A stretch of 64,000 nt of DNA, taken from positions 25,680 to 89,679 of the forward strand of contig CAZSCX010000001.1 in NCBI GenBank assembly GCA_964605545.1. Reading direction: 5' to 3'. Positions 34,590 through 43,370 of the stretch are shown here, in pieces. The notes under the pieces were generated by a model. It was not told the DNA's origin. It was given only the letters and a program-made list of their open reading frames with translations, and did no database searches. The stretch comes from DAOTMI01 sp964605545. GTDB taxonomy: Bacteria; Patescibacteriota; Microgenomatia; UBA12405. The translations under genes were made by a program, and so were the position numbers. The stretch's first letter is position 1; each line of letters starts with the position of its first letter.

Positions 34590-34838
34590 CTATTTTGTTT
34601 TGGAAGTTTTTCTAGTTTTTGGACCTTTGTAGTTTTTGCCTTTTTCCACTTTTTCTTTGAATTTATCGATTCTTCCTCTAATGTCAACAAATTTTTGCTG
34701 ACCAGTATAGAAAGGATGGCATTTATTGCAGACTTCAACGTCGATTTTTTCTAAAGTTGAACCGGTAGTAAATTTATTGCCACAGACACAGTTGATTGCG
34801 GCTTTATCGAAATATTGTGGATGAATTCCTTGTTTCAT
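34590..34838 (-). CDS. rpmE: 50S ribosomal protein bL31, zinc form
   Basis: 82 residues. M-K-Q-G-I-H-P-Q-Y, then the zinc ligands C-V-C and C-N-K-C (C+ type), H-P-F-Y-T-G-Q-Q-K-F, and a Lys/Thr-rich extension at the C-terminus. The rpmE-prfA order is common in bacteria. A TATACT at 34851-34846 lies 7 nt before the ATG. Confidence 0.96.
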   Translation of the reverse strand: MKQGIHPQYFDKAAINCVCGNKFTTGSTLEKIDVEVCNKCHPFYTGQQKFVDIRGRIDKFKEKVEKGKNYKGPKTRKTSKTK

Positions 34839-36535
34839 AGGGGATAGTATAACATTTCAATGTATGCTTTGTTAATAGTTGAATTTGGGTTGATTTTGAG
34901 CTTATCTAGAAGCTCTTTAGCTGGTTGCGAAATAAACTCTATGTATGTTTTTTGATTATTGCCAATCAAATCATAATGAAAAATAACATTATCAAGTTGA
35001 TATATGGTTCTCATCTTTGAGATTGTTTTGATACATTTTCCATACATATTTGTAAATTTATCCTTAATATCTGGGGTAATTTGGAATTCAAATTTTGGAC
35101 GATTAATTTCGTTAGTACCGGTATTTGGTCCTTTATAGGCGAGAATTAAATCACCACTTTCTTCTCTAATTCGAAGAGATTCACCGGTTTTTGCTAAATC
35201 TCTATCAAAGGGATTGTAGTAATAATCAACTTGTGGTGTTTTTAAAATACGATCAGCACCAATGTCTTCAAGATCTTTTTCGGTTAAATTGGTTTCAAAT
35301 TTTTGTTGATATTCTTTTTTTCGTGAACGACTGGCTTCAATATTTGGCATATATTCATTATTGATTACAAAATCGGCATTATTTATGGTTGTTTGAATGT
35401 ATTTTTCGTGCATGGGTTCGACTATGGAAGAAAAATAAGACAGAATGTCTTGAGGTGAGAAGCTGGTGCGAGTAACGTCTCTCATAAGTCGACGAATAAT
35501 GCGTCCATGGGTGCCGATATCGGTAAAGACTTTTATATCGGATTGATCTTTAATTTCGTTATTTAAAGCAAATAAACCTTCCAAAAATATTATTTTGGCT
35601 GGTTTAAGTCTATTTGGTTCCAATAATTCGCCTGTAAGCATTGAATAGTTTGGTTTTAAAATTGTTTCTCCATTTTTTAATGCAATCAAATGTTCCTTTA
35701 TTAGAGAAATATTGACTACCTCTGGTTGATCATAATTTAAAGTAATACCAGTTTCTTTTTTGTACTCTTCCATGAATTTATTACCAAGGTAATAATCGTC
35801 CATGGTTAAAATAATGGAATCCTTTTTAAAATAATCATAAAGAAAATTGGCGATAGTAGTTTTACCTGAAGCGGAACCTCCAGCAAGGGCGACAATAATC
35901 GGTTCTTTACTTGTTTTGTTTGCCTTATCGATGAGTTCTATTAAATGACTAACGCCTTCTTCTTTTTGATAGATTGGTACCGTAATTTCTATAAGGGGTT
36001 TGTTTTTTTCGATGGGGTTTTGATGAATTAAATATTTGTTTTTAAATTTTTCATCATAAGTGACTTCTTTATTTAGCCAAGAAGGAACAATAAAATTATT
36101 ATTTTGTATCTCTGTTTCAAATTCAATTTCAGCAGTACAGAGACCTTCTAAATGATCATTATGGTAAAGATCTATTTCTATTGTTAAATCATTGTAGGGG
36201 AGAAGGTGGCGTGTTTTTTTGATAAGTGTTTTTTCTGGAGAAAGTGATTTTAATAGTTCATCATAAATTGGTTTTGTCAAAATGGCTTCTTCTTCGATGC
36301 GTTTGTTGCCAGTACCTTTTTTGGTATATATATAATATTTATCGTTTTCATTTTGCCGAGATTCTTTTCGGAGACGGATTTCAGTATTAAAACTGGAATA
36401 AAGATATGTTTGTTCAATATCAATTTTTTGTAATTCGTCCAATTTAAAAGGTAAATTATTTGGATTTTCAATTAAGAATTTTCTTTCAATTTCGTAATGA
36501 ATTAATTCTTTGGAAACATTTTGTTCTTTTGTCAT
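34835..36535 (-). CDS. CYTH - uridine kinase-like - CYTH fusion protein
   Basis: 566 residues in three parts. Residues about 12-180 form a CYTH/triphosphate-tunnel domain with the signature E-I-E-R-K-F (15-20) and paired acidic/basic strands (E-I-R-L-R-K, E-I-D-L-Y, E-I-E-F-E). Residues about 190-400 form a P-loop kinase of the uridine kinase/phosphoribulokinase type, with G-G-S-A-S-G-K-T-T (219-227) and D-D-Y-Y. Residues about 405-566 are a second CYTH-like domain (E-S-L-R-I-R-E, K-F-E-F-Q-I-T). Expected chemistry is nucleoside phosphorylation plus binding or hydrolysis of triphosphates or polyphosphate. The start overlaps hisS by 4 nt; the stop overlaps the rpmE start by 4 nt. Confidence 0.8.
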   Translation of the reverse strand: MTKEQNVSKELIHYEIERKFLIENPNNLPFKLDELQKIDIEQTYLYSSFNTEIRLRKESRQNENDKYYIYTKKGTGNKRIEEEAILTKPIYDELLKSLSPEKTLIKKTRHLLPYNDLTIEIDLYHNDHLEGLCTAEIEFETEIQNNNFIVPSWLNKEVTYDEKFKNKYLIHQNPIEKNKPLIEITVPIYQKEEGVSHLIELIDKANKTSKEPIIVALAGGSASGKTTIANFLYDYFKKDSIILTMDDYYLGNKFMEEYKKETGITLNYDQPEVVNISLIKEHLIALKNGETILKPNYSMLTGELLEPNRLKPAKIIFLEGLFALNNEIKDQSDIKVFTDIGTHGRIIRRLMRDVTRTSFSPQDILSYFSSIVEPMHEKYIQTTINNADFVINNEYMPNIEASRSRKKEYQQKFETNLTEKDLEDIGADRILKTPQVDYYYNPFDRDLAKTGESLRIREESGDLILAYKGPNTGTNEINRPKFEFQITPDIKDKFTNMYGKCIKTISKMRTIYQLDNVIFHYDLIGNNQKTYIEFISQPAKELLDKLKINPNSTINKAYIEMLYYPL

Positions 36536-37755
36536 AATTTACTTAATAGTGATTCAAAAGTTGTGGTTTCTTGCTCTTTAGTTTTTAGATTTTTGAGGGT
36601 AACCGTACCATTTTTAGCTTCGTTTTCGCCTATAATTGCGATAAAATTTATACCAATACTGTCAGCATAAGTAATTTGCTTACCAAGCTTATCGTTGGAA
36701 AAATAATAAGTTGAGGCGATGGAATTATTTCTTAATAGATTGAGTAATTCGATTTCTTTAGCTACTTGACCAAAATTGGCAACCAAAATTTTGGTATTGG
36801 TTTTGGGAATATTTTCAATTAAATTTTGGTCTAAAATACAATCAACAAGTCGGTCAAGACAGAGGGAGGAGCCGACAGCTGGGATGTCTGGACCACCTAA
36901 AGATTTGACTAGATTGTCATAACGGCCACCACCAGTAATGGAACCAATTTTTGGTTCTTCTACATAAGTTTCAAAAATGGGACCAGTGTAATAATCAAGA
37001 CCGCGAACGAGGGTAGGGTCGAAGGTAAAAGCAAAAGAAGGGACGCCAAAGTCAATAATTTTTTGAAAAACTTGATTTAGATAATCATCTGGCTGAGCTG
37101 TTTTGATATATTCGAAAATACTGTCAATTTGAGGTTGGGGTATACCTTTGTTAATGAGCTCTTTTTGTACTCCATCTTGGCCTATTTTTTGGATTTTATC
37201 GAGAGTTTGAAGTACGGAATTCTTGTCTTTTTCGATGCCAGCAGAGGTTAAGAGATTGTTTAAAACACTACGACTGTTTATTTTGATAGAGAACTTTTTG
37301 AAATTTAATTTAGTAAAAATGTTGTAGATAATAGCAATTATCTCGGCGTCACTGGTGGGGGAGTTGGAACCAAAAATATCTATATCACACTGGGTAAATT
37401 CACGATAGCGACCTTTTTGGGTATTATCGGCTCGCCAAACTGGTTGAATTTGATAACGTTTAAAAGGTAGGGGTAAATTGTATGTAGATAGAACTCGGCT
37501 AGTAGGGACGGTGAGATCATAGCGCATACCAACATCACGACCACCTTTGTCTTTAAAAGAATAGACTAATTTGTCTCCCTCAGCGCCATATTTTCCCATC
37601 AAAACAGATGAATATTCTAGAGTTGGTGTTTCAAGGGGTTCGAACCCAAAAAGTTCAAAAGCTTCAATACAAATATTTTTGACCATGTTTCGGACTGCCA
37701 TTTGTGATGGCAGAAAATCACGAAAACCTTTGAGTGTTGTACTTTTATCAGACAT
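36532..37755 (-). CDS. hisS: Histidyl-tRNA synthetase
   Basis: 407 residues from ATG 37755 (M-S-D-K-S-T-T-L-K-G-F-R-D-F-L-P). An upstream ATG at 37770 lies within the promoter-like sequence and is rejected. Class II motifs are present: motif 2 with F-T-Q-C-D-I-D, HisRS signature L-V-R-G-L-D-Y-Y-T-G and G-G-G-R-Y-D-N-L. The C-terminal anticodon domain is present. A TAAAAT at 37766-37761 is 5 nt before the ATG. Confidence 0.96.
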   Translation of the reverse strand: MSDKSTTLKGFRDFLPSQMAVRNMVKNICIEAFELFGFEPLETPTLEYSSVLMGKYGAEGDKLVYSFKDKGGRDVGMRYDLTVPTSRVLSTYNLPLPFKRYQIQPVWRADNTQKGRYREFTQCDIDIFGSNSPTSDAEIIAIIYNIFTKLNFKKFSIKINSRSVLNNLLTSAGIEKDKNSVLQTLDKIQKIGQDGVQKELINKGIPQPQIDSIFEYIKTAQPDDYLNQVFQKIIDFGVPSFAFTFDPTLVRGLDYYTGPIFETYVEEPKIGSITGGGRYDNLVKSLGGPDIPAVGSSLCLDRLVDCILDQNLIENIPKTNTKILVANFGQVAKEIELLNLLRNNSIASTYYFSNDKLGKQITYADSIGINFIAIIGENEAKNGTVTLKNLKTKEQETTTFESLLSKL

Positions 37756-37791
37756 AGCTAATTTTATCATTTATGGGTTAAAATAGAGCAA

Positions 37792-38538
37792 ATGAGAGTG
37801 AGGGTAATAAAGACAGAAAAGGTGACGGAAAAAAATAAAGGATTATTAAATTTTGTGGATAAATATATAAAGAGATTGGAAGAAAAATCGGTGGTAGTGA
37901 TTACTTCAAAGGTAATATCAATTTTAGAAGGAAGAATAATGCGAAAAGAAGGAATTCCAAAAGCGGATTTGATTGCCAATGAAAGTGATCAGTATTTGAT
38001 TTATACCAATAATTATTGTCATCATGAATTTACTTTGTCGATTAAAGAAGATTTGTTGATTCCAAACGCTGGAATAGATGAGTCAAATGCTTTTGGTCAT
38101 TATATTTTATGGCCGAAAGATCCATATAATACGGCAAAAATATTGTGGAAATATTGGCGGAATAAATTTAAAATAAAAAAATTAGGGGTGATAATTACCG
38201 ATAGCAAGACGACACCTTTGCGATGGGGAACGACAGGGGTCAGTATTGGCTATTGTGGTTTTGATGGCTTAAACAATTATATTGGCAAAAAAGATATTTT
38301 TAAAAAGAAAATGACAATCACAAAGGCAAATATTGCCGACGGATTGGCGGCGGCGGCGGTGGTGGCGATGGGAGAGGGCAAAGAGCAGACGCCGATAGCG
38401 ATAATTACTGATTTTGAGAAAGTTAAATTTAAAAAGACAGCGACTAACAAAAGAGAGAGGAAAAATTTTAGTATTCCGATGGAAGAGGATATCTATTCAC
38501 CACTACTTTTGGGGGTGAAATGGATGAAGAAGAAATAA
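37792..38538 (+). CDS. CofE-like gamma-glutamyl ligase family protein
   Basis: 248 residues. Matches the F420-0:gamma-glutamyl ligase fold: S-V-V-V-I-T-S-K-V-I-S near the start, P-N-A-G-I-D-E-S-N, D-S-K-T-T-P-L-R-W-G-T-T-G and A-D-G-L-A-A-A-A-V-V-A-M-G-E-G. In methanogens and actinobacteria the family adds Glu to F420; no other F420 gene is seen here. In bacteria without F420 related proteins are named folate-type gamma-glutamate ligases without proof. The substrate is unknown. Divergent from hisS, with a TAAAAT at 37779-37784, 7 nt before ATG. Confidence 0.75.
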   Translation: MRVRVIKTEKVTEKNKGLLNFVDKYIKRLEEKSVVVITSKVISILEGRIMRKEGIPKADLIANESDQYLIYTNNYCHHEFTLSIKEDLLIPNAGIDESNAFGHYILWPKDPYNTAKILWKYWRNKFKIKKLGVIITDSKTTPLRWGTTGVSIGYCGFDGLNNYIGKKDIFKKKMTITKANIADGLAAAAVVAMGEGKEQTPIAIITDFEKVKFKKTATNKRERKNFSIPMEEDIYSPLLLGVKWMKKK

Positions 38539-38545
38539 TTTTGGG

Positions 38546-38620
38546 GGTGAGTAACCGGACTTGAACCGGCAACCTTCTGCTCCACAGGCAGACGCTCTAA
38601 CCAATTGAGCTATACCCACC
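38546..38620 (-). tRNA. tRNA-His (GTG)
   Basis: A cloverleaf can be folded on the minus strand: acceptor stem G-T-G-G-G-T-A with T-A-C-T-C-A-C, D-arm G-C-T-C/G-A-G-C, anticodon loop CTGTGGA giving GTG, and T-arm with TTCAAGT. An extra G at -1 faces C73, the tRNA-His identity pair. The 3' CCA is not clearly encoded. Confidence 0.95.
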
Positions 38621-38714
38621 AAGTAAAATTTCAATTTTCAATTTTCAAATATCAAAAAGGAATTAAGTCATTTTAGCCAAAAAGAGGGGAATTATCAAGG
38701 TTTTAGAATTTTGC

Positions 38715-38720
38715 TATACT
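38715..38720 (+). promoter_or_regulatory. TATACT -10 box of 38728 gene, leaderless type
   Basis: The box ends 7 nt before the GTG start at 38728. It supports the GTG as the true start, since no Shine-Dalgarno sequence is present. Confidence 0.5.
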
Positions 38721-38727
38721 ACAAGAA

Positions 38728-39378
38728 GTGGTAATAAAAAAGATAGCGATTAAATTAAATTTGGATGGAGGGAGAATTGATAAGTTGGAAATTGGGGGAA
38801 ATAAAATATTGGATAGATTTGAGAGAATTGATGGCAAAATTGGAAGTACTCATATTTGTATACCAAATTTCGGTGGTGAGCTAAGTGAATATGGATTACC
38901 GTTTCATGGATATGCCAGAAATGAAAAATGGGAAATTTTGGAAGAAAGAGACAATTTTATAAAGATAAGGTATTTGATGAAGAACAAGGATTTGTATCCG
39001 ACAAATTTGGAAATAATTCAGACATTTGATTTTGAGAAGAAATTTATTCATAAAGTGATGGTAAAGAATATTGGAGAAAGAAAAGCGCCAATTAATATTG
39101 CGATTCATTATTATTTTAATATGCCATATGGTTGGCAAGATTTGAAAATTAATGGAGAAGAGGTAAGAAGGATTGTTGAAAAAGATAGCGAAATTATGGC
39201 AAGAAAAAATAATGTAATTACTGATGAAAAAAGAACTATTATTATGGAAACTAAAAATGTACGAGATTTACATTTATGGAGTGGGGGAAATCAGAATTTT
39301 TGTTGTATTGAGCCGGTAATGGGTATGAGAGATGTTGGAATAAATGAGGAAATTGAAATGATTATTGGACTCGAGTAA
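38728..39378 (+). CDS. Aldose 1-epimerase (mutarotase)-like protein
   Basis: 216 residues from a GTG start; shorter than typical galactose mutarotases (~290-340). The family motif H-G-Y-A-R-N-E-K-W is present, followed by a beta-sandwich pattern and a C-terminal C-I-E-P-V-M-G that matches the E-P region of the active site. It probably interconverts anomers of a hexose or hexose phosphate. The last 17 nt overlap the convergent gene at 39362. Confidence 0.75.
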   Translation: MVIKKIAIKLNLDGGRIDKLEIGGNKILDRFERIDGKIGSTHICIPNFGGELSEYGLPFHGYARNEKWEILEERDNFIKIRYLMKNKDLYPTNLEIIQTFDFEKKFIHKVMVKNIGERKAPINIAIHYYFNMPYGWQDLKINGEEVRRIVEKDSEIMARKNNVITDEKRTIIMETKNVRDLHLWSGGNQNFCCIEPVMGMRDVGINEEIEMIIGLE

Positions 39379-40369
39379 AAATCTTGACGGCAACAAATGA
39401 TTTAGGATTTTTAGGATCTGGAAGGAGAGAAGCAATAACTTTATCACCAATTTTTAATTCTTTATTTTCGGTAGAAACTTGATATTGGATATCTTTGTTT
39501 TTGTTTGGAATAATTGTTATTACAGAAGCTTCTTGGGAAATATCGGCAATAGTTCCGGAAACAACTTGATAATTTTTTATAATGTCTTTGGAATTTACAA
39601 TTAAAATTCTGGAAGTTTGGAGAGTGTCGTTGGTAGGATCATAGGTTCCCATAGCCAAAATAGTTTGGTTGGTTTTTAGAGTATTGGCTTTAATTTTGGT
39701 TTTCTTTTCGTTAATAACAGTAACATCTTTACTAAGTTCCAATTTGTAAGTCAGATCATTTTTTTCGATGGTAATTTTTTGATCATCAATTTGAATAATA
39801 TTACCCCAAAAAGCTTTTTTATTGTCTGCGGCCAGATTGACTTTGGCTTGTTCCTTAAATTTTTCTCTTAAATTTTGAATTTCATCTGATTCTTGGGCAA
39901 AAACAGGTTTAAAAATTTTTTGAATTAAGAAAACTTGAGCTGAAGAGTAGGTGATGGTTAAATCAACATCAGTCTGATTGTCTTGTAAATCAAAAGAACT
40001 GATTTGGATTTCGTTGACACCGGCTTCAAGTTTGACTGCTTGAGAAAAGCTACCGTTTTCGTCGGCTTGAGTATTATAAGAAGTAACCGGAGTGTTGATA
40101 ATAATTTGAGCTTTTGGAGAGCTGCTACCGGTAATAGTGATGGAAGAATTACTTACCAGCGTATTATCTAAAGGTTGAAAAATGGTTAGATCGGTTTTTT
40201 GAGGAGTATCGGTTGGAGCAGTTGATGGAGTAATTTCTGGAGTTTCTGTTGGGGTGGGTTGATTGACACTAATTTTATGTTTTCCCTTATTTATGGTGTA
40301 ATATCCTCCAGTTAAAACTATACCAAAGAGAGAACCGAGGATAATGGCTAGGAGAACATTTTTGAACAT
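39362..40369 (-). CDS. Membrane-anchored protein with Thr/Pro linker and beta domains
   Basis: 335 residues. N-terminal membrane segment (about 5-24), a T-P-T-E-T-P-type linker (about 38-60), then an Ig-like or glucodextranase-type beta domain (about 62-145; P-L-D-N-T-L-V-S-N, I-T-G-S-S-S-P). A basic helical stretch and a C-terminal beta region (about 185-335) with repeated small-barrel patterns follow. No catalytic motif. Likely an outer-surface or envelope-associated protein. No family name can be given with certainty. Confidence 0.6.
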   Translation of the reverse strand: MFKNVLLAIILGSLFGIVLTGGYYTINKGKHKISVNQPTPTETPEITPSTAPTDTPQKTDLTIFQPLDNTLVSNSSITITGSSSPKAQIIINTPVTSYNTQADENGSFSQAVKLEAGVNEIQISSFDLQDNQTDVDLTITYSSAQVFLIQKIFKPVFAQESDEIQNLREKFKEQAKVNLAADNKKAFWGNIIQIDDQKITIEKNDLTYKLELSKDVTVINEKKTKIKANTLKTNQTILAMGTYDPTNDTLQTSRILIVNSKDIIKNYQVVSGTIADISQEASVITIIPNKNKDIQYQVSTENKELKIGDKVIASLLPDPKNPKSFVAVKIFTRVQ

Positions 40370-40404
40370 GTATTGATTTTATCATAAAGCAATAGAATCA
40401 ATGA

Positions 40405-40410
40405 TAAAAT
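40405..40410 (+). promoter_or_regulatory. TAAAAT -10 box of 40419 gene
   Basis: The box lies in ATGATAAAATTAGCTA, the same string that precedes the hisS start on the other strand. It ends 8 nt before ATG 40419 and argues against the in-frame ATG at 40401. Confidence 0.5.
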
Positions 40411-40418
40411 TAGCTACT

Positions 40419-40982
40419 ATGGAAATTAAATATCAAGGCCAACAAACAATCATATTAAAAAGTAAAAAAGAAAATGTTGTGATTGATCCCCAAAAAGGCG
40501 GAGCTCAAATTGATTCGCGAATTATCGTTTTTACCGATAAAGAATTAAATTATTTTGGATTAAATGAAGAAAAAGTGATTATTGCCGGTCCAGGTGAATA
40601 TGAAATCGGGGGAGTGGAAATAAAAGGATTTAAAGCAGGAGACAATAAATTGATGTATGTGATTGAAAATGAAGGGTTAATTGTTGGAGTATTAGGTGAA
40701 ATTGAAGAAATGTTGGAAGAAAAGCAAATTGAAAGAATTAATGGTATTGATGTTTTGATAGTAAATATCGATGAGTGCAAAATTAAAGGAAAAATGTTTC
40801 TTGATTTAGCAAAAAAATGGGGAGCTAATTATTTGATACCTGTGGGATATAAAAAAGATGGTGATTCTTTAAAGAAATTTTTGGATGAAGTTGATGAGGA
40901 AGGATTGGAAGCAATAGAAAGTTTAAAAATAGATCGAGATAACCTGCCTGATGGTTTAGAGGTTATAATACTGCAATGTTGA
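40419..40982 (+). CDS. Metallo-beta-lactamase-fold protein without the usual His motif
   Basis: 187 residues. The start I-K-Y-Q-G-Q-Q-T-I-I-L-K and V-V-I-D-P fit the UlaG-like metal-dependent hydrolase family, as does G-P-G-E-Y-E-I-G-G-V. However, the place where these proteins have H-x-H-x-D-H reads V-F-T-D-K-E-L-N-Y-F-G. No substitute metal ligands are apparent, so catalysis is doubtful. The stop overlaps the dnaB start region by 7 nt, giving a tight pair. Confidence 0.65.
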   Translation: MEIKYQGQQTIILKSKKENVVIDPQKGGAQIDSRIIVFTDKELNYFGLNEEKVIIAGPGEYEIGGVEIKGFKAGDNKLMYVIENEGLIVGVLGEIEEMLEEKQIERINGIDVLIVNIDECKIKGKMFLDLAKKWGANYLIPVGYKKDGDSLKKFLDEVDEEGLEAIESLKIDRDNLPDGLEVIILQC

Positions 40983-42271
40983 GATTACCACCAAATTCAT
41001 CTGAGGCAGAGGTATGTGTTTTAGGTTCTATATTGATAGATAATGATGCAGTTTTGGCAGTAACTGATTTTTTGAGACCGGAACATTTTTATGAGGAAGC
41101 AAATGGTAAGGTCTATGAGGCGATGATGTATTTGTTTGAAAATAGAAGTCCAATTGATATTGTGACCGTGGCCGAGAAACTAAAAGAAATGAAAGCATTA
41201 AAAAAGGTTGGTGGTAAGGCATTTTTAGTGAAATTAGCCAACGAGGTACCGACAGCGGCCAATGTGGCCAGTTATGGAAAAATAATTAAATCTTTATCGG
41301 CAAAAAGGGAATTAATAAGTGCGGCGGCAAGAATTACCGATAAAGCTTTTGATGAAAGTTTACCTTCGGATCAATTATTGGATATGGCAGAACAGGAAGT
41401 ATTTTCTTTATCACAAAGGCATGTAAAAAATTCACCCTCTTCTCTTAAAGAAGTATTGACGGCAAGTTTTGATAGATTGGATGAGTTACAAAAATTGGGG
41501 TCGGGGTTAAGAGGTGTACCGACGGGTTTTGCATCTTTAGATAGGATGTTGGCCGGTATGCAAAATAGCAATTTATTGATCTTGGCGGCAAGACCAGGGG
41601 TAGGAAAGACGGCTTTTGCTTTGAATATTGCTCGTCATACAGCAGTAGAAGAAAAATTACCAACAGCAATTTTTTCTTTGGAAATGAGCAAGGAAGAATT
41701 GGTTGATCGTCTTTTGGTGAGACAGGGTTTAATAGATGCTTGGAAATTAAAAACGGGTCAATTATCCGATGATGATTTTGCCTCTTTATCTGAAGCCATG
41801 GGTATTTTAGCTGAAGCTCCACTCTATATTGACGATACACCGGGATTGACAGTAACAGAGTTGAGGACTAAAGCAAGAAGATTACAGTTGGATAAGGGTA
41901 TCAAATTTATTATTGTTGATTATTTACAATTAATGCATGGGAATACTCGAGATAATAGGGTACAGGAGGTTTCAGAAATTTCTCAGGGTTTAAAAAATTT
42001 GGCAAGAGAATTAAAAATTCCAATTTTGGCGGCAGCGCAATTATCAAGAGCAATGGAAGCAAGAGGAGGTCGACCGAGGTTGTCTGATCTTCGGGAATCG
42101 GGTAGTATCGAACAGGATGCCGATGTAGTGATGTTTTTACATCGTGAAGATGAGGAAGTGCGCGAGATGGTGGCTTTGTCAATTGAAAAACACAGAAATG
42201 GCCCTACTGGTCAAATGAATCTTTACTTTAATGGAAAACAGGTAAGTTTCTTTGATGTGGAGAAGAAATAG
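40976..42271 (+). CDS. dnaB: Replicative DNA helicase
   Basis: 431 residues, close to family length. N-terminal DnaB domain (P-P-N-S-S-E-A-E, S-I-L-I-D), RecA-like domain with Walker A A-R-P-G-V-G-K-T and Walker B-type I-V-D-Y-L-Q-L-M. The arginine-finger region R-E-S-G-S-I-E-Q-D-A-D-V is present. No intein interrupts the Walker A. Unwinds DNA at the fork in 5'-3' direction. Confidence 0.97.
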   Translation: MLRLPPNSSEAEVCVLGSILIDNDAVLAVTDFLRPEHFYEEANGKVYEAMMYLFENRSPIDIVTVAEKLKEMKALKKVGGKAFLVKLANEVPTAANVASYGKIIKSLSAKRELISAAARITDKAFDESLPSDQLLDMAEQEVFSLSQRHVKNSPSSLKEVLTASFDRLDELQKLGSGLRGVPTGFASLDRMLAGMQNSNLLILAARPGVGKTAFALNIARHTAVEEKLPTAIFSLEMSKEELVDRLLVRQGLIDAWKLKTGQLSDDDFASLSEAMGILAEAPLYIDDTPGLTVTELRTKARRLQLDKGIKFIIVDYLQLMHGNTRDNRVQEVSEISQGLKNLARELKIPILAAAQLSRAMEARGGRPRLSDLRESGSIEQDADVVMFLHREDEEVREMVALSIEKHRNGPTGQMNLYFNGKQVSFFDVEKK

Positions 42272-42272
42272 G

Positions 42273-42356
42273 TGCCGAAAGAGGGAATCGAACCCCCATG
42301 GTGTTGCCACCACACGATTTTGAGTCGTGCGCGTCTGCCAGTTCCGCCATTTCGGC
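42273..42356 (-). tRNA. tRNA-Leu (CAA)
   Basis: Minus strand, class II tRNA with a variable arm (G-G-T-G-G-C-A-A-C-A-C-C). Acceptor G-C-C-G-A-A-A pairs with T-T-T-C-G-G-C; anticodon loop CTCAAAA gives CAA; discriminator A73. The 3' CCA is not encoded (CCT). It starts 1 nt after the dnaB stop on the other strand. Confidence 0.95.
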
Positions 42357-42373
42357 TAATATCAGTGTTATTA

Positions 42374-42379
42374 TACAAT
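42374..42379 (+). promoter_or_regulatory. TACAAT -10 box of 42385 gene
   Basis: The box ends 5 nt before ATG 42385 and lies just upstream of the tRNA-Leu 5' end on the other strand. Confidence 0.4.
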
Positions 42380-42384
42380 AAGAT

Positions 42385-43002
42385 ATGTACTTATTATTCT
42401 TGTTAATAGCGGTTTTGTTTTTTTTATACGGTTCTTGGAAGGCGTTAAAAGAAGATTTTGCCAGCCAGGAAGTGCTTGGTTTTACTTGGCAATTAATATT
42501 GGGAATGATATTGATTAGTCGAATTGCCGGTGGAGATTGGAGAGATGGTCCTTGGTGGCAGATTTTAGCAATTTGGAATCCGATGAAAGTAAATTATTTT
42601 GTCGGTTTATTGGGGGGGATTTTAATTAGTGCTTTTTTTGCCAAACAAAAAAAATGGAAATTATGGGTTTTGCTAGAAGATATTAGTGCTAGTTTTTTAA
42701 TTTTTTTGCTAGTTATGTATTTGGGTCAAATTTTTCAATTGTATTCTATTTTTTTGTTAATTAGAATTTTAATTCTTGTTGTAGGTTTGTTTTTAGCTTC
42801 ATATTGGATGAAGAAATATCGTTCTTTTATTTGGTACCGAAGCGGAAAAAAAGGTTTTGTATTTTTTGCCTTATGTACGGTTCTTTTCTTTTTGATGGCT
42901 TTAAGTTCTTTTTTCCTAAATAATGGGCAAATAATGTCTTATTTGTACTTAATTGTTAGTTTGCTTTCCGGAGTGGGATTGTATATCCTGGGTAAGGTAT
43001 GA
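42385..43002 (+). CDS. Lgt-like multi-pass membrane protein, probably not catalytic
   Basis: 205 residues with about six to seven hydrophobic helices. The order S-R-I-A-G-G-D-W, then V-N-Y-F-V-G-L-L-G-G-I-L and K-W-K-L-W-V-L-L-E-D resembles prolipoprotein diacylglyceryl transferase (A-R-x-x-Y, H-G-G-L-x-G-G, D). The His of H-G-G and the later R-x-G-N-F-x-N block are missing. It may be a degenerate or reassigned Lgt homologue. Overlaps the DksA-like gene by 4 nt. Two genes on is a miniature LspA-like protein, which strengthens the lipoprotein-pathway reading. Confidence 0.45.
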   Translation: MYLLFLLIAVLFFLYGSWKALKEDFASQEVLGFTWQLILGMILISRIAGGDWRDGPWWQILAIWNPMKVNYFVGLLGGILISAFFAKQKKWKLWVLLEDISASFLIFLLVMYLGQIFQLYSIFLLIRILILVVGLFLASYWMKKYRSFIWYRSGKKGFVFFALCTVLFFLMALSSFFLNNGQIMSYLYLIVSLLSGVGLYILGKV

Positions 43003-43367
43003 AGAAAGATATATTAAGGTTTCCAAGAAATATAGTGGATCCTATTAGAATTTTTTTGGAAAGAGAAATAGTTCGTTTGAAAAGGACAAAAAAAAGAATA
43101 AGTAAAAGTGATCCTTTTGCGGACAATACCAGAATAGAAGAAAATTCACTAGAAGAAGACGTTGACGAACAAATAGGTCATTTTGATAGTCAAGTAAAAG
43201 CAAAGTTTATGGATAAGCAAATTGTCCAATTGAGAAAAACTTTAACGATGATTAAATTAGGTAGATATGGTATTTGCGAGAAATGCGGTAAAATGATTGA
43301 TACAGATAGGTTGGCGGCTAAACCGGATGCAACAATTTGTATTAAGTGTGAGAGAGAAAGAGAATAA
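42999..43367 (+). CDS. DksA/TraR-type C4 zinc finger protein
   Basis: 122 residues. C-terminal zinc finger C-E-K-C-G ... C-I-K-C (about 90-115) preceded by the usual helix and G-R-Y-G-I. The N-terminus is a charged, probably helical segment. Family members bind the RNA polymerase secondary channel or are of unknown role; the D-x-x-D tip of true DksA is not evident. ATGA-type overlap with the upstream gene. Confidence 0.8.
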   Translation: MKKDILRFPRNIVDPIRIFLEREIVRLKRTKKRISKSDPFADNTRIEENSLEEDVDEQIGHFDSQVKAKFMDKQIVQLRKTLTMIKLGRYGICEKCGKMIDTDRLAAKPDATICIKCERERE

Positions 43368-43370
43368 AAA

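Noticed and set aside
38630..38655. Repeated TTTTCAA near tRNA-His as a regulatory array
   Set aside because: Only three short AT-rich units; probably simple sequence.
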